DNA of 64,000 bases from Gnetum montanum (lineage: Eukaryota; Streptophyta; Gnetopsida; Gnetales; Gnetaceae), in NCBI GenBank assembly GCA_015680685.1, contig MNCI01030941.1:1-64000 (forward strand). Reading direction: 5' to 3'. A program made the translations under genes and the position numbers. This document shows positions 32,900 through 45,516 of the stretch, piece by piece. The notes under the pieces are model-generated. The model worked only from the letters and a program-made list of their open reading frames with translations, did not search any database and was not told where the DNA came from. Positions within the stretch are counted from its first letter, which is position 1. Each line of letters starts with the position of its first letter.

Positions 32900-35560
32900 T
32901 TGTAGAGTCTTCCATGGCATTAGACTGATAAATTGTATGGCTTTCCATGACCTTAAAATGGCAAACATGTATAGCCTATTTATAAGTTAGTTTACAACCA
33001 ATAAATGAAAATGATAGTTTAAAACTAAAGAAAACAAAATGATAGTTTATAATCCAAAATATGAAACTGATAGTTTATAATCAAAAATATGAAAATGATA
33101 GTTTACAACAAAAAAATGAAAATGATATATTAGAACTAATATTTTGATTTCCACGATGAATCTTAAAAGCCTTAGGATAGATTCCAAATCACATTCATTT
33201 CCAAATACCTAGCCTCTAGTCCTACATCTATGCTATTAAACCTCAAGATCAAGGTAGAAAACCAAGTGTCAACATAGGTGCAAATTGAGTTGTAAAAAAC
33301 CACAAAATTCATGATAATATTGGTTTTTCCAAGTGGCTACATTAGCTTAGAGCTTGAATATGCTAGCCCAATGTAGTCAAATGGAATATGATGTCTTTTA
33401 CACTTCCTAACACTCCACCTACATTGTTCATCAACCTATGAGACCTTGATGCCAAAATTAGTAGATGGGAGTTAGAACTAGTAGTCATTGAATACCAAAA
33501 TAGCTTTAAATCTCATTACAGACTGGTTGTTGGGGATGACTATGTTGGCCCAACATGCTCAAGAATGGAATAATCCTATTTCCATTCACCAAACTTGTGA
33601 TCAACACCAAACACCCATGCCATATTTTCAAAACCTAGGTAGAGCTCTTGGTAGTTTTAAAACTTTATGAAAATCACCAAATGATGCCAAAAATTAAACA
33701 AAACCTATGACTACACTAAGGAAAACCTATGACCAAACTGATCCAACATAGTCACAAGATATCCAAGTCGTATTTATCATATAAATAATAATTAACCTCC
33801 AAACTACCATTCCATGACTTCTACACATTCCTAGGACTCCCAGTGACCCTAAATTGATAACTAGTAAAGCCAAAATCTTTCAAAAACATATTTCCCAATC
33901 CCAAGTATGCTAAGAATTACATGTCCAATGTATTCATTAGTAGAGCCTAACATATACCACATGACAAACCCCAAAATGAGCCATTAAAACCCCAAATTGA
34001 CTTTTAGAGAGCCCTAGAATCCTACTAGAGCCTGCTAAGAGCACAAAACCCTCAAAATCAAGTCAAAATTCATCATTTTCATCATAAACCTTTCAGCTAT
34101 GCTAATGATTACATGCCTATGCTAGGCTAATGTAGTTAAGAGATACATGGCCTTCCCAAGATCCAAGAAACCACCAAAATAGATAATTTTGATGCCAAAA
34201 CCCTAGATAGTAGCACCAGTAACCCTGAAAGTCCCTAAGCATGGTGGAATGGGCATGGAAACTTACTTGAAATCAAGATTTATGCATGAATACACTATGG
34301 AATCCCATGACTATGTTGGCCCGATGTAGTCACAATGTAGACATGTTTTGTAGCAAGGTTGACCACCATTATACCATCCCGAATGGCCCAAAACCTAACT
34401 TGGAAAGTCTAGAACCATATTCAACTCTATCCAACTATAATTTCACTCTGTTTCAATCATGGAAATATCAAATTCCACTTAGCTACACTAAGGCCATACA
34501 TAACTACACTGGCCTACTATAGTCTAATGAAAAATATGATAAAAACCATTATTGTTGCCTAAATTTGACCTCTGAATAGTCAATTCAATTCTTCCAAGAG
34601 CCTACACTATCCTATAAAGTTCACAGAGAACTCATTCCAACCCTAAAATCTCAGTGACTCACTTATTCCATGTGACTACACTGGTGCCTATCTTGACTAT
34701 GCTAGCCTAGCATAGTCACTAATGGAAACATTATTTATAGCTTATGGGAGATGAAAACAAAGCCAAAACATGCCACCAATCTTCAATTTCGACTCCCTAC
34801 ACTTGTTGTCTAGACCATCAAACGTTTGAAAGTGAGCATATTGAACTTGGGAAATTGTCCATCAATGCTAAATACATTGGGAATTACATGACTACATTAG
34901 GCTAGCATAGTCACTAGTAGAGCTTAGTGTAGTCACAAGAAAAATTGTCAATTTTGCCCTGAAATAACCTTGAAATGACCTCATCATATGTCCAAACTCC
35001 CTTGACAACCCTATAGCCTTACACCATGGTCTGCTAAGGTCTAAAAATGGAAAAATCTAATCCCTTTTGACTAATGATAACCATGTTTTATCACATGTAT
35101 TCCACTTTAATTGATTTGACCTTGTTTTATGGTGTTTTGACTTGTTTTAACATTTATATTCATTTTTTACCTTCATTACCTTTAGTTGATCTCATTTAGC
35201 CTCTACATAACTTTAGTTTTACCATATCTACCTTTTTTTTTCTATTGCGGCCTCTATTGACCTTTGTTAACCTTTTATTGATATTAAGTAATGGGGTTTG
35301 ATCATTCTTAATCATCATTTAATACCTTGTAACTATGGCCTACCAAGGCCCTAAACAGGCAACATGGCTCACTAAGGCCTAAAACTAGCAATGTGTAATC
35401 ATAGTTGACCATGTTTGATTTTTTATACTACCCCTAGTGACCTCTATTGACCATGTTTTAACATATTTTTCATCAATTTAATATTTTTTGACCCACTTTT
35501 TCTTTATTATTAGAGTATTTCACATCGTTTTGACATTATTTAATCATTTTATCACTTACA
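32900..35560 (+). repeat. TE-F spacer: about 190-bp diverged tandem repeats
   Basis: Non-coding. A palindrome-like word of the form GACTATGCTAGCCTAGCATA or its decayed variants recurs near 33360, 33545, 33740, 33935, 34125, 34315, 34512, 34705 and 34898, a period of about 185-197 bases over nine units. Between the words the units share phrases such as AAACCCTA and CCAAAAT. The array lies between PR and where pol should be. The last 500 bases are not repetitive and match the end of the TE-G and TE-H spacers (GGCCTACCAAGGC, GATGTGCTTATGTTG). Confidence 0.65.
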
Positions 35561-35897
35561 TGCCACATGATGTGCTTATGTTGTCATGCAAAAATGAGCT
35601 AGGAGAATAAGGATGCAAATTTGACTAGCATTAAAGCCTACATGGATCCCTCTCCTAATGTTATTAGACCAAGTTGACCTAAAATATCCAAGCACTAAGC
35701 CTCAAGACCATTCTATCATATAATATCAACACCATGAAGTAGCTTGATGACCATTGACCTTGAAGCCAAAAACATCATGGAGGGTTCCTTAGTCGAAATT
35801 CCCATCTAAATTGCAATGTGTTGTAGTGTTGTTGATAGGTTGCAATGAATGACTATTTTTGATGATTTCAATGATATATAATAAGTAAACCTACATG

Positions 35898-35936
<39 letters not shown>

Positions 35937-37207
35937 GATCTCTTTGTTTAGCATAATTAATGAACAACAAGCTTTGTAACATCTGATGTACATTACACAG
36001 ATCTCTCTATGTTGCAACAAAAAGTGACCTATGGTGACCTAGTTTACTAATTATCTTATATGGTTTTATTCATTATCATGTAACAACATGTTTTTTTTTG
36101 TCTTGTTTCTTATTCTCTTAGAATTCTGCTTGTAGGAAGAAGCCTAGAGTTATTGCAAAGATGCAACTCATCATGGTAGCAAGTCACCACATGACCTTAA
36201 TGAGAAATATTTAATGTGTTTTTCCTATTGTTTCAAGAGTGATTATGCCATTTCCATCCTATTATCATTTCCTTGAACCCAATCCCATAACCTAACTATA
36301 AACTTCCTAATCCTTAATCAACAATGATGACCAATGTTTGACATTCATGCATTGTGGCCATATGACATCCCTTCATCATGCTTCACCTACAAGTTCATTG
36401 AATGTAACACATCTCATTCAACAAGAAAACTAAATCAAATATGGCCTTGATAATGAAACACAATGAAGGTTTTACCCAAAAAAATGGGGAAGCAAATTGC
36501 CAAGAAGTCAAACCACCAATGAAACCAAAAAATGATAAACTAATGGCTTAAAACATGCAAAGGGAGGAGCCTAATGGCCAAAGAAACCTTGAAGTGAGGT
36601 TTTGGTTCCTCAAATGTATTACTCAGTGACCAACACTTAAAAATATGAAGTGAAAAGATATATTAATTGATTAACATGTTAGTTCCATATCGTAGCCATG
36701 ATGCCAACATTTAGAATTCCTTGCTAATCCTTATAACCATTTCCTTGTAGACAAATACTACCTTTACCCTCTATTACCTCATCATAACCTCATCCCATCA
36801 TCATAAGAACTCTTTTTCATGGTTCGGCACTGTAGAATCAAGTGCAAAGAGGGCATATTGGTGATGAACCTATAGTGGTATTTTATATTCTTTGTTGATG
36901 TCTCTTGGGTTAATCCTTCAAATATCAACAAAGAGGGACCAATGAAAATCCACCAAAAATTCATGCTAGAAATTATAACCTTCATTTTCCAACTTAAGCA
37001 AGATTTCATTGTAAATATAAGATTTGTAGTCCATGATCTACAATCTCACATACTTAACTTTTTGAGGCTGAAAAATATTTCATAAGTTGCTACTGCCTGA
37101 CTTCCAAAAGGGAAAATGTTATCTCATGTCTATATTTGGGATTGGGAAGGCTAAAAATGCCTTGGGAATTATCAAATTTAGTATTTTCATGGTTTTTTGT
37201 AGGGGTA
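35560..37207 (+). other. TE-F region after the spacer: pol absent, (CT)n, conserved 3' module
   Basis: Where TE-H has pol, TE-F has about 330 bases of non-coding sequence, a (CT)n run at 35898-35936, and then the module shared by all Tat-like copies (core 36836-36945, TCAACAAAGAGGG). It ends in GGTTTTTTGTAGGGGTA, the polypurine tract. TE-G has the same arrangement, so the loss of pol predates both copies. Confidence 0.6.
35898..35936. repeat. (CT)n microsatellite in TE-F
   Basis: 39 bases with one interruption, at the same position as the 48-base run in TE-G. Confidence 0.9.
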
Positions 37208-38352
37208 TAGCCTCAACTATGCTGGAACCATCTACCCCCAATGTAGATGGTGTTGGGTTTTCATTCTCATTTCCAACACAACATAGTCATCACAAAACCT
37301 GGCATGGATGCATAGACGCAATGTTAGAATTGTTTGGATTTTTCATTTCTCATTTTCCATTTTCCCAACAATGTCTAGCATAGTCACCCTAAGTATTCAA
37401 CAATCGCAACATGGCCAACATAGACATTAGGCTCACCAACAAGTTCTAGTAACTTTAGCATAGTCTACCAAGGTCAGCGTAGTTGGGATGATTTCAACAT
37501 AGTTAGAAAAGTCTATTTACTATTTATAGTATCTAGATGGGCTTTGGTGGTTATGGTGTATTCAAAAATTATTATAAATGGTCACCTATGTAGAGAATTG
37601 ATGACTGTTAAACCTACAAATACATATGAATCTATCAATAATCATAACAATGATGTGTAGACACCAAAAAAAGCAATTCCATGGCCTATAAAAACCAAAT
37701 GTAAACACCTTATTAGGGTTCCAACTTCTTTCAAGTAGCAACAATTTTTAGCATTTTTGCAACCAATAGAGCCTTTGTAACCTTGCAATAACTTTGAGAG
37801 AAAAACTAGTATCTACACTAGGCATCAAAGACTTCCAACATGATACCACTACTTCAAGGGTGAAATACCATTAATGACAATAGTTGCAAATTTCAGTGAA
37901 AACTAGTGAGGAGTTGCTGGAAACTAGGGTTGGGAAGTATCCAAATCTTTGGGGTTTCAAGTACATACTACAAGCTCTAACAAATTTCAAGCTCCTTCTA
38001 AGTGACTTCTTTTGCACCTAGCACACAAATTCTTACTTTAAGAACCTTGTACTTTATGCATTTTCAATTCCAATATTGTTACAATTCATTATTATGTAGA
38101 TTTAAGTTCAAGTTTTCATCTTTGTGTATGTTTTCATTTCAAATCTGAAATTTCATTTCCATTTCCATCATCATTTACGTTTCTATTTATGTTTTCATTT
38201 ACACTTCTATAAGTCCCTAGGTAATTGGCTAGATCGTCCAAGGTGCCTTGAATCTTTTTTTTCAAAGGCCCTTGGGATTTGAGGTTAAAACTATTCTAGT
38301 ACCTAGGAATTTTTTATTTTCATTCCAACAACCGAATTTTCTAGGTCCAACA
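37208..38352 (+). repeat. LTR shared by TE-F (3') and TE-G (5')
   Basis: Starts TAGCC (TG decayed to TA) right after a G-rich tract and ends GGTCCAACA. U3 contains words such as CTAGCATAGTCAC and CAACATGGCCAACATAG (37370-37500), matching the TE-F spacer. The TATA box CCTATAAAAACC is near 37686. A TTGCCTCATTGGTAGG string after 38352 may be a strongly decayed tRNA-Asp-type PBS (about 12 of 19 positions agree). The limits rest on alignment with the pieces at 47294 and 55219. Confidence 0.55.
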
Positions 38353-38439
38353 CTTGCCTCATTGGTAGGAAAAATTCCTCATTCTAGTTTTCCTCTTATT
38401 CATTCTACCAAGTTTGATTCTACACCCATGATTGCCACA

Positions 38440-40735
38440 TACTAGGCATGATACATGTCTCAATCTACCTCCTTATTCCCATCAATGCTCTTTACCACAC
38501 CAACTTACTTTGTTCACCTGGCCTTAGTGACGTCTACCTTATCATCTCCCTTTATCATACTAGAGGGATTCTCATTGGGACCCCAAGAAACACAAACCTC
38601 TCATATTTATTTTGTCCCCCTCATACCACAAGTTCCAACTCAAACTTCTTTCTCCTTGTTTAACCCCCTGTGATGATGACCACACGACCTCTTCCCTCTA
38701 TGCCAATGTCAATTAAACAAAGTCAAGCCTCATAATTTCCTTCTTAATCAAAAACACAAACACCATAGCCCATGGGGATGTTCCAAGGATTGCATCAAGC
38801 CTTTCAAATGATCCAAGATCTTAATGAAGAGTTGCAAAAACCCAAGGCCAATACAACTCAGATGATCAAGGTTCTAGACTTCTACCAAGATGATCCTATA
38901 AGTCCTACTATACCTCAAATAATCGTAGCCATGAGTTTGCCTATTCCAAACTACATCAATTAAAATGGTAAAGGGAATTCTCACACACATCTAGTTAGCT
39001 TTTGATCTGAGTGCCTCTTTTTGCAAGCTTGGCCACATATGATATTGAGAATTTTCCCGATATCCCTTAAGAAAAATCTCTAGATTGGTACCAAAGCTTA
39101 CCTAGAGATTCCATCTCTTTCCTTGATTACTTGATTAACCAGTTTCTCAACTAGTTTAGATACATCTTGAAGCCAAATGCCATGTTGGAAAAATTTTTGA
39201 AGGTGAAGTAAGGCCACTTGAACTAGTCAAAAGGTTCATTTAGAGACAAAATTCAATGCTCAATGAGATTTCAAAGTCTATCTCTAAAATGCACCTCATG
39301 GCCATCAACAAGGGAGTTGTAAATGACTTTATCAAGTTAAAGTGTTACTACCTAGAGTCCTAATCACTAAGCCAAGTCTTCTCATAAACTAAGAATGTCG
39401 AGGAGGAAGCTAAGGCTAGCAACAATCCAACCTATGCGGTATGCCAAAACCAACACACAAAAAGGAATAGGATAAAAACTAAGTAAGAACATACCATTGT
39501 GACTATAGTATCTAAAGATACAAAACTAGTAGAGAGGTAAGGATCACCACCTTGCAACACATCTTCTAAGTCATCTCAACCATCCACTTCCTATGCTCTA
39601 AATCAACCAAGACCAAAATTTGCATGAAAGGATAGGTTTAAGTACACTAGGTTGCCTCTAAAGCCCTCTGAGCTTCTAAAATATTTTCTTAAAGAAAAAT
39701 TTATAAAACATAAGCAACCTTTTAAAGAGGCTTGTAAGAGGCATGATTGTCTTTGTGACATAGCCAAAGATCCAACAATATGTATCAAAGTACTTCAGAC
39801 TAGATAGGTATTTTCATTATCATCAAATGGCTAGTCATGACACTAATTTCTACCTAGCATTAAAGGATGACCTCCAAAAGATGATAGATTGTGGAGAGTT
39901 GGTGTTGAATGAGCCTAAGTCTCTAAGAGCCAACAAAAACCCCTATACTATAGCCTCATTCACATAAGCCAAATGGCCTAATCCTATGAGGGAACCATTT
40001 ATCATCAAAGTATCATCACAACCCCAACAAATAAAGCCTCAAGAGCTCTTCATCATATGGATACCACCTCCTCTAACCCCTAATAAGCCTTTCATCATAT
40101 GTGTCCCTCCTTTAGTGGCTTCAATATCACAATGTAATAAATGAGTTACCAATCCTCCAATGCCTAAGGAACCATTCATTATCTAGATCCCTCCATCTTC
40201 AACAAGTAAGACCACAATAAACCATAACCAAAGGCTTCATATTATGTCCAACAACTCAATGGTTAATAAGAAACCATCACCACAACATCGATGAAACCTA
40301 TCACCAAACCAAAAAAATAAGCCCATTGAAGGTAACCCATCTAGATCCATACCAAGATCAACTATACCCTTGGACAAGGGGCCCAAGGCACATACATTAA
40401 AACCTAAGCTACAAACTCTAGGAAGAATGGAGGAAGCTAAAACCACTATGGCCAAAGGATCACATGCTAAGGGAAATAATTTTCTTACAACAATGGAACA
40501 AGCCAAATGGTTATTGAAACAAAATAACATGTTACCAAACTTGTATGGCCTAGTCATGACCTCTTCTACTCATAGAGATGCACTAGCTCAAGTGCTAACT
40601 TCTATCCTTATGAGTAAATACATTCCTTCCAATAAAGAATCAATCCACTCTATCATTGAGAAATCTTCTCTTAGGGATAAAGGCATCAACCAATGCTCAA
40701 ATTTTATGATAGTGAGATAAAGATTAACTCTAGAA
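38440..40735 (+). pseudogene. gag: TE-G gag remnant
   Basis: Badly broken plus-strand gag. The capsid-like part includes EKSLDWYQSLPRDSI (about 39075) and FLDYLINQFL. The zinc-finger-like segment YFHYHQMASHDTNFYLALKD (39800-39870) matches the CxYHxxxGHDTxxCxxLK pattern with its cysteines lost. The C-terminal frame 40370-40720 is clean for 116 codons (KWLLKQNNMLPNLYGLVM). The organisation fits Tat/Ogre-type gag. Confidence 0.65.
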
Positions 40736-40743
40736 ATGGATAA

Positions 40744-41495
40744 GTGATATTCATTCACCTCCTTATCATCATACCTATTGGTATATATAAATTTCATCAT
40801 GTTCATGTGGATGATGAGGTGACAACTAATGTGGTATCATTTTCCATTTTTGACAAACTAGGCTTAATCAAGAACTTCCAAGAAACCACAACCTTAGCAC
40901 TCAAGTCATTTAATAAATCACAAATAGCAGTGCAAGGTTCTATTTCCTTGGATTTTGTAGCTAGAAAGTAGTTTTCCACATCCACTTAGTGGTTGAAGAG
41001 ACACCTAGCTTCAACTTGATCTTAGGAAGGTCATGGTTGGCCAAGCTCCATGTAATATTATCTTCTATACATCAAGAGATTCACTTACCATATGAGGAAG
41101 AGGAAATTTTCATTCATGGAGATAATGTATTACTATCTTTGGTTAATTATGTCAACATTGATCTAGGTTTAGAGGTGAAGTTTCAAGAAGAAACTCCTAA
41201 TACTTAGACTAGGATCACCAACAACAAAGATAATAATGATGCCAACAATATCAACTCTGTGACATGGGATGGTCAATGAAAATGCATGTAGCTTTCCATG
41301 TTGAAAAAGAGAGATGGTGAGCATAAGATCATATCAAAGGGAGTCATTGATCTATCAAAGATTTTTAAAAAAGTTCACAATAAATGCCTCATCCATCCTA
41401 TTGTCAATTTTTTGTTCATATTTTTGATATTATATCATGTTTTGTTGCTAATTTTATCATTATATGCTCTCTCAAGAGCATCTCCTGCCTACTAG
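40744..41495 (+). pseudogene. PR: TE-G protease and C-terminal tail
   Basis: HVDDEVTTNVVSFSIFDKLG (from 40800) is the active-site region (D-D-E for the usual D-D-G), then SFNLILGRSWLAKLHVI and SSIHQEIHLPYEEEEIFIHG. The tail ends LSRASPAY with a stop at 41495, matching TE-F. Only single stops separate the frames, so it is less decayed than gag. Immediately afterwards comes the tandem-repeat spacer, at the place where Ogre elements carry an intron between PR and RT. Confidence 0.7.
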
Positions 41496-41499
41496 GAAA

Positions 41500-44400
41500 G
41501 TATGGACTATGGCCTACCAAGGCCTAAGATTAGCAACACATGACCCATTAAGGCCTAAAAATGGCAACCTTATGGCTTGTTGTGGCTGAAAATTGGTAAA
41601 ACCATGGTCCACCATGGCCTAAAACTAGAAAAATGTCATAACGTATTTACAATTTAGTTTACAACCTTGCCACCTAGTCAATTTCACTTCTTTATTACAT
41701 TATAATTGTGTAAGTTAGCAAATGCAACCTTATACCATAATCTCAACATGAAACCATGTAACATGCATGAAACCCTCTTTGCCTAATTCATTTACTAAAC
41801 TAATGATGAATTGATAGTTCAAAGGCAAGAAAGTTTTAGCAATGCTAGGATGGTAGAAGATCAAAAAAATTAAAAATAAAATTTGAATTTGGGTGGGCCC
41901 CACTACATGCCTTCTAAGCGATAGGGTTTCAGGCCTAAAATCCCATGTACACTAGGGTTTAACCCTCATGAAGCCTTGAAAATGCTTTTAAATTTAACTC
42001 CATGTCAAATTTAGTAGGAATATGTAAATGCAAACAAGTACCAAGCCCTCAAAGAGGCAAGAACCCATCATAGAACCTTCTATTTTGGGCAACAATGCAA
42101 CCCGAGAGCCCATCCATGTTGGCAATTGTTGCTCTAGGGGGATGGAATTCAAAATCATTAATCAAACATTAATTCAACTCCAAGATGGATTCACAAAGCC
42201 TAAAACCCCAATAGTAGCCTCTAGCAACTCCAAAACCTCATCAAATCCAATTAAAAGTGGCTAAAATCATGGATTTTAGTGGAGCCATGCTAGTGGGGAC
42301 ATTCCAACCATGTTGTCTAGCATGGTTGAATGGGGTGTGATCATAAAACATCAAAATTAACCTCCAAGTTGACATATCATAACCTTCACACCTTTCTAGA
42401 GCCCTTAGCAGCTGAAAATCAAGCAAAAATAAGTCAAATTTCATGCCAACCCCTTGACCCATGCTAAGGAACCCCTCATTGACACTAGCTAGTGTGGGCC
42501 AAGTGTGGATGCTTTCAGGATGATCCATAAAATCTCGTAAATGCACCAAAATAACATCAATACTCACACCTATGATGCCAAAACCCTATTTGAATCACCA
42601 AGGACCACTAAACCCTAAAAATGGACTCAAAAGTAGCAAAACCTTTATCATCCCCACCTTTATCCATGCTAGAGCCACACTGACCAACATGGCCCAAAGG
42701 GGGATAACCACACAAATCATTCAAAAGGCTTCAAATTTCATAATTTTGGAGCCAAGCCCTAGCCATTAACACTAGTAGCCTTGTGGGCCCAAAACTTTTC
42801 TCGATTGGCTTTCTAAATTCTCCAAAAATGAAAATTTCTTCACAACTATGCTAGAACTACATTGGCCAACATAGCTTTAAGAGAAAGGGATGAAAAAAAA
42901 ATATTCCAATGACCTCTTGGGTTAATAATTTAAAGCCTAGACCATAACCATAGGTACTAGAAGCCTCAGGGCCCTAAAAACTTAGCTAATTGACCTTCTA
43001 CATTATCCAAAAATCTATATTTCATCACAACTACACTAGATCCATGTTGGCCATCATTATTCTATGGGGATGAAGGTTTCAAACATTAGCAAAGCATCCA
43101 ATTGACTCCATAATAGTCACTGTTAGCCTAAAATCCTAGTAGCAACCTCCGGTAGCTCCAAAAGGCCCTAAAGCCCACCAAGAAGTCTCAAAAAATCACT
43201 TGTCTTGGGTGAACCATGCTTGGGGACACATCAACCACACTAACTAGCATAGTCATAGTGTAGTTGGTAAGGGTTTAACCACAAAATGTCATAGATAGCC
43301 TTCAAGGTTTCATCTCTTGATCTTTACACCTTCCCAAAGTCTTTGGTAACCTTGGGATGCCAAATGACAATGTAAAACAAGTTAAATCTCATATTAACCC
43401 CCTTATCCATGTTGGAAAACCTCTCAATCACATTGGTTAGCCTAGCCCCTATGTAGATGCTATGTATAGAGCCAATAAGAAGCCATAAATAGGTCAAATC
43501 AGCCTCCAAACTCATCTCTTTATCCTAGGATCCTACCAAAGCCCCTAGAGATATCGAACCCCTAGAAACTAACTCAAAATGGCTAAAATTCATCATATTC
43601 CCTCCATCCATGTTGGTACTACATTGGCTAGTGTAGTCCAAAGGAGGATGACCATATAAACACTCAAAAAACCTCCAAAATTAACAATTTTAGGCTAAAA
43701 CCCTCACCATGAATACTACTAACCTTGGAAACTTGAAAACTTGGTTGATTTGCCACTAAAACTCATTAAAATTAAAATTTAGATGCAACCATGCTAGCAG
43801 AGGCTAGAGCCATGCTAACCAATGTGGCTCCAGCATTATTGGGGTTTCAAACCAATTTTGCTAACACCAAAATACTCCAAATAGCCTAAAACTTGTGTGG
43901 GGAAGAGTCAAACCTTAAAACCCTAAAGCTTGCTAATAATTTACACTATTGTGACCATCAAAATTCCATGTTTTATCCATCCATGCTAGGATTAAACCCC
44001 CCCCCCCCCAACTATGCTATCCAATGTAGCTCTGATGCATAAAGGCCTAAAACCTACTTTCTAGAGCCTATCATGACCTCCAAAGTGATTGGTTTTAATC
44101 CCCATAATGTTGCATTACCCTAGGAAGTCAATAGAACATAAATTTCAATCTTGGAAAGCCATAAACTTAATTTTTTCAAGCTCCCATTTTGGGGCCATGC
44201 TAACCAACATGAATGGAAATTCTAGGTTGCTTTTAGAGCTTCCAAACATTCAAATTGATACCAAAATAGACCAAACTTCATCCCTAGTCCATTACACTGA
44301 CCATACAAGCCACCTAGATCACAAAACTAGCCATAATGAATTTACAAAACTACATTTCCATCCTATCCATAATCGAACACATCCCATCCACGTTGGCCAA

Positions 44401-45120
44401 CATGGGTCCAGCATGGATGCCTAGAAAAACCTCATTTTTGACCTAAAACAACCTCAAAATAGCCTTTGTAGGTGCCTAAACTCATATGTCAACTTTGTAG
44501 CCTCTTACCATGGCCTGCTAAGGCCTAAAAATAGCAAAATATAACCTTTTTTGATCTACATTAATCATGTTTTACCACATATTTTCCACCTTGACATAGT
44601 GGCCTTGTTCCATTGTGTTTTGTCTTAGTTTGACCTTGTTATGCATCATAGACTTTCATTGTCATCATTTGGTTGTTAGTTGGTTTCATTCCATGCTATT
44701 TGACCTTTGTTTCATCTTATTTTTCTTATATCCTTTCTTATGACCCCTTTTTATCATTCTTTGACTTTGATTGACATCACTCAAGAGGGTTCAATTGTCA
44801 TTTGATCTCATTCAACCATCATTTGGACTGCAATTGGCCCATCCTACACCATTTTTCCTTTGTTTCACCTTTTTTGCCTTAACCTACCTATTAAGATCAT
44901 TCTTTGACATTGATTTAATGTGTTTTGATCCAACTTTGCTTTATTATTAAAGTATTTTTCACTATTTTTACAATATTTTACTACACAATTGTCACTTGAT
45001 GTGCTTATGTTATGATGTAAGATTAAGCTAGGAGGATACGGGAGCAAATTTGACAAGCCTTAAAGCCTAAATGGGCCCCTTTCATGATGTTGTTAGACCA
45101 AGTTGACCAAAAATATCCAA
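41500..45120 (+). repeat. TE-G spacer: about 12 units of a 190-bp tandem repeat
   Basis: Non-coding. The motif TCCATGCTAG..CCAACATGGCTCC or decayed forms recurs near 42285, 42475, 42665, 42848, 43033, 43215, 43408, 43608, 43800, 43985, 44196 and 44390, with spacing 182-211. Adjacent units align between motifs (GGGGGATGA, then TTTTGGAGCC, CCCTAGCC, ACTAGTAGCC, TCTCCAAAAAT, CATCACAA). The best single motif, CCACGTTGGCCAACATGGG (44388), is close to the perfect palindrome CCATGTTGGCCAACATGG. A 13-base C run lies at 43997-44009. 44500-45120 is non-repetitive and shared with TE-F and TE-H. Confidence 0.7.
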
Positions 45121-45465
45121 GCATTAATCCTAAATACCATTCTATCATACACCATTAACATCCTAAAGTAGCTTGATATTCATTAACCTTGAAGTTGAAA
45201 ACATCACGAAGGGCCCCTTTGTCAAAGTTCCCTTTTAAGACCAAGATGGTGAGGAGAAAACACATGAAACCAAGTTCCTTGCCAAAACTTAGCCCTAATA
45301 AAGACAACATGGTACCATTGTTATGCCACATCAAAGCCATCACATAACCCTTAATCACATCTAACACTTACATGTTTTCTTGTAGTGTTATTTATCATTG
45401 TTGAACGATTGCAATGAATGACTAATGTTAACATCTCCAATGGTCTATGACAAGTGAGCTTGCAT

Positions 45466-45516
<51 letters not shown>

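Noticed and set aside
33200-35000. CRISPR-like array
   Set aside because: Repeats are 190 bp and diverged, with aligned rather than unique spacers, in a plant retrotransposon. This is a tandem repeat.
43997-44009. 13-base C run
   Set aside because: Simple homopolymer in a repeat unit, perhaps a sequencing-length artefact; no function suggested.
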